A stretch of 64,000 bases of DNA from Nocardioides sp. YR527 (GTDB lineage Bacteria > Actinomycetota > Actinomycetes > Propionibacteriales > Nocardioidaceae). The DNA lies in the NCBI RefSeq assembly GCF_900101045.1, contig NZ_FNFN01000002.1, positions 1 to 64,000 of the forward strand. Reading direction: 5' to 3'. Shown piece after piece: positions 58,988 to 64,000 of this stretch. The position numbers and the translations under genes are program-made. The notes below the pieces were generated by a model. It ran no database searches, was not told where the DNA came from, and was given only the letters and a program-made list of their open reading frames with translations. Each line of letters opens with the position of its first letter. Position 1 is the stretch's first letter.

Positions 58988-59674
58988 TCAGAGGGCCTTG
59001 ACGAAGATATGGTCGGCGGCCTCGGGGATGATCTCCGCGGTCTCGCCACCGGAGCCGAGCATGACCCCGTCGGCGGTCGCCTTGATGGCGACGGTCTGGT
59101 CCGGGGTCGCACCGACCCGGCGCAGGGCGCTCATCAGCGACTCGTCCTTCTGCATCTCCTCGGAGATGCGGCGCACCAGGACCGTGGCCCGCTCGGAGGT
59201 CGCCGCGGCCGTGAGCGACTGGACGCCGGCCATGAAGTCCTCGTCGGCGGGCTTGCCGCCGAGCTCGTCGAGACCGGGGATCGGGTTGCCGTAGGGCGAC
59301 TCGGTCGGGTCGCCGAGCAGGTCGAGCAGTCGCTTCTCGACCGTGTCCGACATGACGTGCTCCCAGCGGCACGCCTCCTCGTGGACGAGCTCCCAGTCGA
59401 GGCCGATGACGTCGGTGAGCAGCCGCTCGGCGAGGCGGTGCTTGCGCATCACCCGGGTGGCGAGGCGAAGGCCTTCGTCGGTGAGCTGCAGATGGCGGTC
59501 ACCCTCGACGGTGAGCAGACCGTCGCGCTCCATCCGGGCGACGGTCTGGGAGACCGTGGGGCCGGACTGGTGGAGACGCTCGGCGATGCGGGCGCGCAGC
59601 GGAACGATTCCCTCTTCGACCAGCTCGTAGATGGTGCGGAGGTACATCTCGGTGGTATCGATGAGATCGCTCAC
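58988..59674 (-). CDS. DtxR/IdeR/MntR-family metal-dependent regulator
   Basis: 228 residues. N-terminal winged helix (IAERLHQSGPTVSQTVARMERDGL) and a dimerisation domain with the metal ligands of the family: Met10 (TTEM), the His/Glu pair near residue 80 and CRWEH (Cys102 and His106 equivalents). The C-terminal SH3-like FeoA domain (about 155-228) is present, so it is the long DtxR/IdeR type. Iron or manganese would activate DNA binding. Its DNA-recognition sites were not found within the window. Confidence 0.9.
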   Translation of the reverse strand: MSDLIDTTEMYLRTIYELVEEGIVPLRARIAERLHQSGPTVSQTVARMERDGLLTVEGDRHLQLTDEGLRLATRVMRKHRLAERLLTDVIGLDWELVHEEACRWEHVMSDTVEKRLLDLLGDPTESPYGNPIPGLDELGGKPADEDFMAGVQSLTAAATSERATVLVRRISEEMQKDESLMSALRRVGATPDQTVAIKATADGVMLGSGGETAEIIPEAADHIFVKAL

Positions 59675-59775
59675 GGGCTAATCCTACATCCTTGAATCAG
59701 TCAGAAAAACCGAACCCAGCAGGGTGTGTCCCGAGCGAAGTCGGCCTGCAGGAGAGATCATCACTGCACGATCCC

Positions 59776-60276
59776 CTAGGAGCCCTGGCGTTCTAGGGCT
59801 TCGTTGTATCTGGAAAGCATAGCGCTGAGCCGGTCGATGTCATCGGGACTCCAGTCGGCCAGCCGGTCGTTGAAACGTACGCGGCGCTCCCGGGTCACCC
59901 GGTCGAGCCCGTCGCGGGCCCCGGCGGTCACCGAGACCAGGCTGGCCCGCCCGTCCTCGGGGTCGGGGTGGCGCTCGAGCAGGCCCAGGTCGATCATGGC
60001 CTGCACCATCCGGCTGACCGCTCCCTTGTCGATCCCGAGTCCGTCGACCAGCGCGGAGGCACGCACCGGACCACGCTCGGCGATCCAGGTCAGCATCAGG
60101 TAGCCGCCGGGCGGCAGATCCGGGTGAATCATCCGGCCGCGTGCCTTCATCGCCCGCTTGGCCCGCCACACGAGCACACCGACCTCGGACTCGAGCCGGC
60201 TGAGCGACTCGGCGCGCGGGCCGTCGTCGACCCGCTCGCCCTGGGCGGCGTTGTCCATGGCTGGCACCTCTGTCAT
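59776..60276 (-). CDS. MarR-family transcriptional regulator
   Basis: 166 residues from ATG 60276, overlapping the pump stop (ATGA). Winged helix-turn-helix with RASALVDGLGIDKGAVSRMVQAM and the wing HPDPEDGRAS(L) (MarR's DxRxxxL motif). It is the second gene of the pump operon and so probably represses it. Two inverted repeats upstream of the pump (61923-61974) are candidate sites. An inducing ligand is probably a pump substrate such as a drug or phenolic compound. Confidence 0.9.
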   Translation of the reverse strand: MTEVPAMDNAAQGERVDDGPRAESLSRLESEVGVLVWRAKRAMKARGRMIHPDLPPGGYLMLTWIAERGPVRASALVDGLGIDKGAVSRMVQAMIDLGLLERHPDPEDGRASLVSVTAGARDGLDRVTRERRVRFNDRLADWSPDDIDRLSAMLSRYNEALERQGS

Positions 60277-61898
60277 CTCCGGCCGACTCCTCCCGCCTCG
60301 AGCTCGGCGGCGACCTCAGGAGCGATCTCTTCCTCGGTGAGGTCCTCGATCGTAGTCTTGAGCGGAACCTCCTTGATACCCAGGATCGCAACCAGCGCGA
60401 TGACCGCGCAGGGGATGGCCACCAGGAAGAGATCGGCCGTGGCGACGGCGAAGGCGTGCTCGTAGAGCGCCTGCATCGCGCTCGGCATGCCGGCCGGGTC
60501 GGCGAGCCCGCCGCTCTGCAGGCTCTGGAGCTCCTCGGGGGTGATCTTTCCGCTGGCCACCAGCTCGGGGACGCCGTCGGTGATGACGTCCTCGACCCGG
60601 TGGGAGAGCACGGCGCCGAGCGCGGCGATGCCCATCGAACCGCCCATCGACCGGAAGAAGGCGACGACCGAGGAGCCGGCACCCATGTCCTTGCTGTCGA
60701 GGTTGTTCTGCACCGCGAGGACGAGGTTCTGGTTGGTGGCACCGACACCGAGACCGACGACGGCCATGAAGGCGCCGACCAGGGCCAGGTTGGTGTGCTC
60801 GTCGATCGTGCTGAGCAGGTAGAGCCCGATCGGCAGCATGATGCCGCCGAAGACCAGGTAGCGCTTCCAGCGTCCGGTGGAGCTGATCAGGCGTCCGGTG
60901 ACCATTCCCGCGCCGGAGAGCCCGAGCACCATGCAGATCGACATCAGGCCGGCATGGGTCGGCGTCATCTCGCGAGCGGTCTGGAAGTACTGCTGCAGGT
61001 AGACCGTCGCACCGAACATGCCGGCACCGACGAAGAATGAAGCCAGGGTGGAGAGGACCATCGTGCGGTCCCGGAAGAGGCGCAGCGGGATGATCGGCTC
61101 CTTGGCGAACCTACCCTCGACCAGGATCGCGAGGGCCAGCACGACGACGCTGCCGGCCACCAGGGCGTACGACGTCAGCGAGGCCCACTCGAAGGAGCTG
61201 CCGCCCAGGGTGACCCAGATCAGCAGCGTCGAGACACCGGCGACCAGGAGGAAGGCGCCGAGGTAGTCGATGCTGACCTCGCGGCGTACGTGCGGGAGGT
61301 GCAGGGTCTTCTGGAGCAGGATGAAGGCGACCACGGCGAACGGCACGCCGACGTAGAAGACGCCGGGCCAGCCGACCGGGGAGTCGACGATCACGCCGCC
61401 GACCAGCGGGCCGATGACCGTGGCCAGCGCGAAGACGGCACCGATGTAGCCGGAGTAGCGGCCGCGCTCACGCGGGGGGACGATCATCGCGATGATCACC
61501 TGGATCAGCGCGACGATGCCACCCATGCCGAGGCCCGCGATGACGCGGCCGGTGATGATCACCGGCATCGAAGGAGCCAGTCCACAGATCGCCGAGCCGA
61601 CGATGAAGAGTCCGAGGGCGACCTGGACCAGGACCTTCTTGTTGTAGAGGTCGGCGAGCTTGCCCCAGATCGGGGTGGTCGCGGTCATCGCCAGCATGCT
61701 CGAGACGACGATCCAGGTGTAGCCGCCCTGGGTGCCGTCGAGGTCGGTGACGATCCGCGGCAGGGCGTTGGCGACCGACGTGCTGGACAGCATGGCGACG
61801 AAGAGCGCCATCAGCAGGCCGGAGAGGACCTCCATGATCTGGCGGTGGGTCATCTGCGGCGCCGCGACGGCCTGCGAGGACTGCTGGGACTCTGACAA
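60273..61898 (-). CDS. DHA2-family MFS drug efflux transporter (14 TM)
   Basis: 541 residues from TTG 61898, the only reasonable start near the N-terminus; ATG 61853 (MTHRQ) is the alternative. Fourteen hydrophobic helices; MFS motif A in WGKLADLYNKKVL and the antiporter motif C-type sequence in FALATVIGPLVGGVIVD. The family (EmrB/QacA) exports amphipathic drugs with protons. Coupled to the MarR gene downstream. The 5' region holds two MarR-type operator candidates. Confidence 0.9.
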   Translation of the reverse strand: MSESQQSSQAVAAPQMTHRQIMEVLSGLLMALFVAMLSSTSVANALPRIVTDLDGTQGGYTWIVVSSMLAMTATTPIWGKLADLYNKKVLVQVALGLFIVGSAICGLAPSMPVIITGRVIAGLGMGGIVALIQVIIAMIVPPRERGRYSGYIGAVFALATVIGPLVGGVIVDSPVGWPGVFYVGVPFAVVAFILLQKTLHLPHVRREVSIDYLGAFLLVAGVSTLLIWVTLGGSSFEWASLTSYALVAGSVVVLALAILVEGRFAKEPIIPLRLFRDRTMVLSTLASFFVGAGMFGATVYLQQYFQTAREMTPTHAGLMSICMVLGLSGAGMVTGRLISSTGRWKRYLVFGGIMLPIGLYLLSTIDEHTNLALVGAFMAVVGLGVGATNQNLVLAVQNNLDSKDMGAGSSVVAFFRSMGGSMGIAALGAVLSHRVEDVITDGVPELVASGKITPEELQSLQSGGLADPAGMPSAMQALYEHAFAVATADLFLVAIPCAVIALVAILGIKEVPLKTTIEDLTEEEIAPEVAAELEAGGVGRR

Positions 61899-61922
61899 GT
61901 GTGGACTCGGCTCTCACGCGAA

Positions 61923-61974
61923 TTGGTTGAACATCGGCAACCAATGTACGTCGGATTAGTTGCTAAACACAACT
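61923..61974. promoter_or_regulatory. Two candidate MarR operators before the MFS pump
   Basis: TTGGTTG-N8-CAACCAA (61923-61944) is a perfect 7-bp inverted repeat. A second, related repeat, AGTTG-N7-CAACT (61958-61974), follows 13 bp further upstream. Both share a GTTG/CAAC core and lie 25 to 76 bp before the pump start. Confidence 0.6.
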
Positions 61975-62015
61975 TGTCGCCGGTCGCGGCTCGTCCTGAC
62001 GGTCCGAAAACGGGG

Positions 62016-62075
62016 CGACCCGCAGACGGGCCATGTGGCCAACCCGGTGGATGAGTCCGGTACGCCTGCGGGTCG
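62016..62075 (-). terminator. Candidate terminator for the small minus-strand transcript
   Basis: CGACCCGCAG (62016-62025) pairs with CTGCGGGTCG (62066-62075), with further GGCC pairing inside. On the minus strand the stem is followed by CCCCGTTTT. It lies about 50 bp beyond the 12-codon frame's stop. Confidence 0.45.
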
Positions 62076-62123
62076 GGTGGCTGCCGTTGGATTGCCAGCC
62101 CTTATCCATAGTTGGAGAAGCTG

Positions 62124-62162
62124 CTAGCGAGCAGCCACCTCACGCATCCAATCGTTCTTCAT
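62124..62162 (-). CDS. Twelve-codon ORF with an optimal Shine-Dalgarno sequence
   Basis: ATG 62162 to TAG 62124 encodes MKNDWMREVAAR. GAAAGGAGGTGATCC (complement of 62169-62183) lies just upstream and matches the anti-Shine-Dalgarno tail of 16S rRNA over 15 bases, much stronger than any other ribosome site in the window. A candidate terminator follows at 62016-62075, so this could be a short transcript encoding a leader peptide or microprotein, or a chance ribosome-binding sequence. It lies between the ABC exporter stop (62252) and the MFS promoter. Confidence 0.4.
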   Translation of the reverse strand: MKNDWMREVAAR

Positions 62163-62251
62163 CTGATCGGATCACCTCCTTTCCCGTGTGGCTCAACGGT
62201 AGGCGCCGGGCCATCTCGGGATCAAAGGGTTTTTTCTCAGAGCGTCACAGC

Positions 62252-64000
62252 TCAGGCGGGCTCCTCCACGAGAGCGTGGCTGAACTGCGACTGGTAGAGC
62301 TCGGCGTACGCACCCTTGGCCTCGAGCAGCTCGGCATGGTTTCCCTGCTCGACGATCGCGCCGTCGCGCATGACCAGGATCAGGTCGGCGTCGCGGATCG
62401 TGGAGAGCCGGTGGGCGATCACGAAGGACGTACGGTCCGAGCGCAGCGCCGCCATGGCGTGCTGCAGGAGCAGCTCGGTGCGCGTGTCGACCGAGGAGGT
62501 GGCCTCGTCGAGGATCAGCAGCGACGGCTCGGCGAGGAAGGCGCGCGCGATGGTGACCAGCTGCCGCTCGCCCGCCGAGAGGTTGCCGCCCTGGTCGGTG
62601 ATCAGGGTGTCGTAGCCGTCCGGCAGCGAGTGCACGAACCTGTCGACGTACGTCGCCCGGGCCGCCTCGAGGAGCTCCTCCTCCGTCGCGTCCGGCCGTC
62701 CGTAGAGGATGTTGTCGCGGATCGTGCCCTCGAAGAGCCAGGTGTCCTGGAGCACCATGCCGGTGCGTTCGCGCAGATCGGAACGGGGAATCGAGGCGAT
62801 GTCGACGCCGTCGAGGGTGATCCGGCCGGCATCGAGCTCGTAGAACCTCATGATCAGGTTGACCAGGGTGGTCTTGCCGGCACCGGTGGGGCCGACGATC
62901 GCGACGGTCTGACCGGGACGGGCCACCAGGGACAGGTCCTCGATGAGCGGCCGGTCCTCGTCGTAGGAGAAGCTGACGTGCTCGAACCGGACCTCGCCGG
63001 CTCCGGCTCCGGCTCCGCTCAGCGCAGCGCCGACGTCGGGCGACTGCTCCTCGGCGTCGAGCAGCTCGAAGACCCGCTCGGCCGAGGCCACGCCCGACTG
63101 GAGCAGGTTCATCATCGAGGCGAGGGTGGTGATCGGCTGGGTGAACTGGCGCGAGTACTGGATGAAGGCCTGCAGCTCACCCAGGCTCAGGGCTCCGCTG
63201 GCGACGCGGAGGGACCCGATCACGCAGACCACCACGAACATCAGGTTGCCGACGAACATCATCAGCGGCATCAGGATCCCGCTGATGAACTGGGCCTTGA
63301 AGGACGCGGCGAAGAGCTTGTCGTTCTCCTCGGCGAAGGTCTTCTCGACCTCCTCCTGGCGACCGAAGACCTTGACCAGGTCATGGCCGGAGAAGGTCTC
63401 CTCGATGTGGCCGTTGAGCTTGCCGGTGTGGCGCCACTGGGCCACGAACTGGCCCTGCGACCGCTTCATCACCGCGCCGGTCACCACCAGCGAGATCGGC
63501 ACCGCGAGCAGCGCGATCAGGGCCAGCACCGGGCTGATCCAGAACATCATGAACAGCACCGTGACCAGCGTGAAGAGAGCGGTCAGCACCTGGCTGAAGG
63601 TCTGCTGCAGGGTCTGGCTGATGTTGTCGATGTCGTTGGTGACCCGGCTGAGCAGCTCGCCTCGCGGCTGCTTGTCGAAGTAGGACAGCGGGACGCTGTG
63701 GACCTTCTTCTCGACGTCCTCACGCAGGCCCTTCACGGTGCCCTGGACAACCGAGTTGAGGATCCAGCCCTGCACGAAGGAGAGCAGGGAGGCGACGAGG
63801 TAGACGGCGAGCACGACGAGCAGCGCGCTGCGCAGGGCGTCGAAGTCCACGCCCTGTCCCGGGGTGACGTAGTCCATCCCGGAGAGCATGTCGGCGAGCT
63901 TGTCGTCGCCCTGGGCACGTAGGCCCTCGACCGCCTCCTCCTGGGTCACCCCCGCCGGCAGCTGCCTGGAGAAGACACCGCCGAAGATGATGTTGGTCGC
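62252..64000 (-). CDS. ABC exporter, membrane and ATPase domains fused (5' partial)
   Basis: 583 codons in the window, open at the right edge. Transmembrane domain of the MsbA/MDR type (intracellular loop FSRQLPAG...; [20 protein letters not shown] is the coupling-helix region) with about five helices visible, then the nucleotide-binding domain. Walker A is [10 protein letters not shown], the signature LSAGERQLV (LSGGQ-like), Walker [13 protein letters not shown] and the His switch AHRLS. It probably works with a second half-transporter just upstream, outside the window. Substrate unknown (drug, lipid or peptide). Confidence 0.92.
   Translation of the reverse strand, partial: ATNIIFGGVFSRQLPAGVTQEEAVEGLRAQGDDKLADMLSGMDYVTPGQGVDFDALRSALLVVLAVYLVASLLSFVQGWILNSVVQGTVKGLREDVEKKVHSVPLSYFDKQPRGELLSRVTNDIDNISQTLQQTFSQVLTALFTLVTVLFMMFWISPVLALIALLAVPISLVVTGAVMKRSQGQFVAQWRHTGKLNGHIEETFSGHDLVKVFGRQEEVEKTFAEENDKLFAASFKAQFISGILMPLMMFVGNLMFVVVCVIGSLRVASGALSLGELQAFIQYSRQFTQPITTLASMMNLLQSGVASAERVFELLDAEEQSPDVGAALSGAGAGAGEVRFEHVSFSYDEDRPLIEDLSLVARPGQTVAIVGPTGAGKTTLVNLIMRFYELDAGRITLDGVDIASIPRSDLRERTGMVLQDTWLFEGTIRDNILYGRPDATEEELLEAARATYVDRFVHSLPDGYDTLITDQGGNLSAGERQLVTIARAFLAEPSLLILDEATSSVDTRTELLLQHAMAALRSDRTSFVIAHRLSTIRDADLILVMRDGAIVEQGNHAELLEAKGAYAELYQSQFSHALVEEPA

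Larger units (their letters stand above)
61975..62251. other. Rest of the 353-bp gap between pump and ABC exporter
   Basis: Apart from the operators, the 12-codon frame and its hairpin, no gene is visible. The plus strand has a six-T run after GGG at about 62227-62235, but without a convincing stem. Confidence 0.4.

Noticed and set aside
62169-62183. Possible 16S rRNA fragment
   Set aside because: Only the 15-base anti-Shine-Dalgarno tail matches and no other rRNA sequence surrounds it; it is better read on the minus strand as a strong ribosome-binding site.
1-64000. CRISPR arrays, transposase-bearing insertion sequences and complete prophage genes
   Set aside because: No regularly spaced repeats, no transposase, and no capsid, portal or tail genes were found; the only mobile DNA seen is the tRNA-Ala element.

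Overview
The window is high-GC actinobacterial DNA and most resembles Nocardioidaceae (Nocardioides-like). Pointers are the tail of a nickel superoxide dismutase, a SepX/GlpR divisome gene beside a molybdenum-cofactor operon, DtxR- and DosR-type regulators, frequent GTG starts and ATGA/GTGA overlaps. Everything here comes from reading the sequence; no database search was run, so the taxonomic call is inference.

Layout. (1) 1-2830: sodN tail, a secreted GH28 pectinase and a BASS-family transporter. (2) 2787-9528: an aromatic acid catabolic cluster (divergent RidA; then cupin, thioesterase, aryl-CoA ligase, a fused flavin monooxygenase/old-yellow-enzyme protein and a PaaX regulator), best explained as CoA-dependent anthranilate or salicylate breakdown. 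(3) 9572-12410: a hypothetical protein, an App1-type phosphatase, a TauE/SafE permease and a truncated amidase. (4) 12407-20998: a metal and envelope-redox island. Two CmtR-like ArsR repressors drive a CDF exporter and a P1B ATPase. A cupredoxin lipoprotein, a polytopic membrane protein, DsbA and VKOR lie between them. A BlaI repressor/M56 protease pair follows. The same 7-5-7 palindrome occurs before the cupredoxin gene, before dsbA and, in a weaker form, before blaI, suggesting one regulon.

(5) 21161-35977: a 14.8-kb integrative element in the 3' half of tRNA-Ala(CGC), bounded by 37-bp direct repeats. It carries a tyrosine integrase, an excisionase, a zinc-ribbon protein, a LamG-type secreted protein, a 2304-residue RHS/YD-repeat protein with a small C-terminal toxin-like domain, an overlapping 82-residue putative immunity gene and one unknown gene. 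(6) 35939-47094: core genes: tRNA-Ala, sepX, an acetyltransferase, mogA-moaC-moeA, UTP-glucose-1-phosphate uridylyltransferase, 5-formyl-THF cyclo-ligase, FmdB, a SAF protein, mscL, an LCP protein, tRNA-Arg and aspartate aminotransferase.

(7) 47116-55212: a second catabolic locus of two divergent operons. One holds a BCCT betaine transporter, SnoaL protein, flavin reductase and GntR regulator. The other holds two DUF1185 proteins, alpha/beta hydrolase, aldehyde dehydrogenase, tautomerase and a luciferase-like monooxygenase. The set resembles the trigonelline (N-methylnicotinate) ring-opening pathway. Repeated TTGTATGCAA-like sites lie in the shared promoter region. (8) 55216-64000: an enoyl-reductase-like protein, an atypical LuxR-type response regulator, DUF2277, a sirtuin, DtxR, a MarR-controlled MFS pump, a 12-codon ORF with a perfect Shine-Dalgarno sequence, and an ABC exporter that runs off the end.
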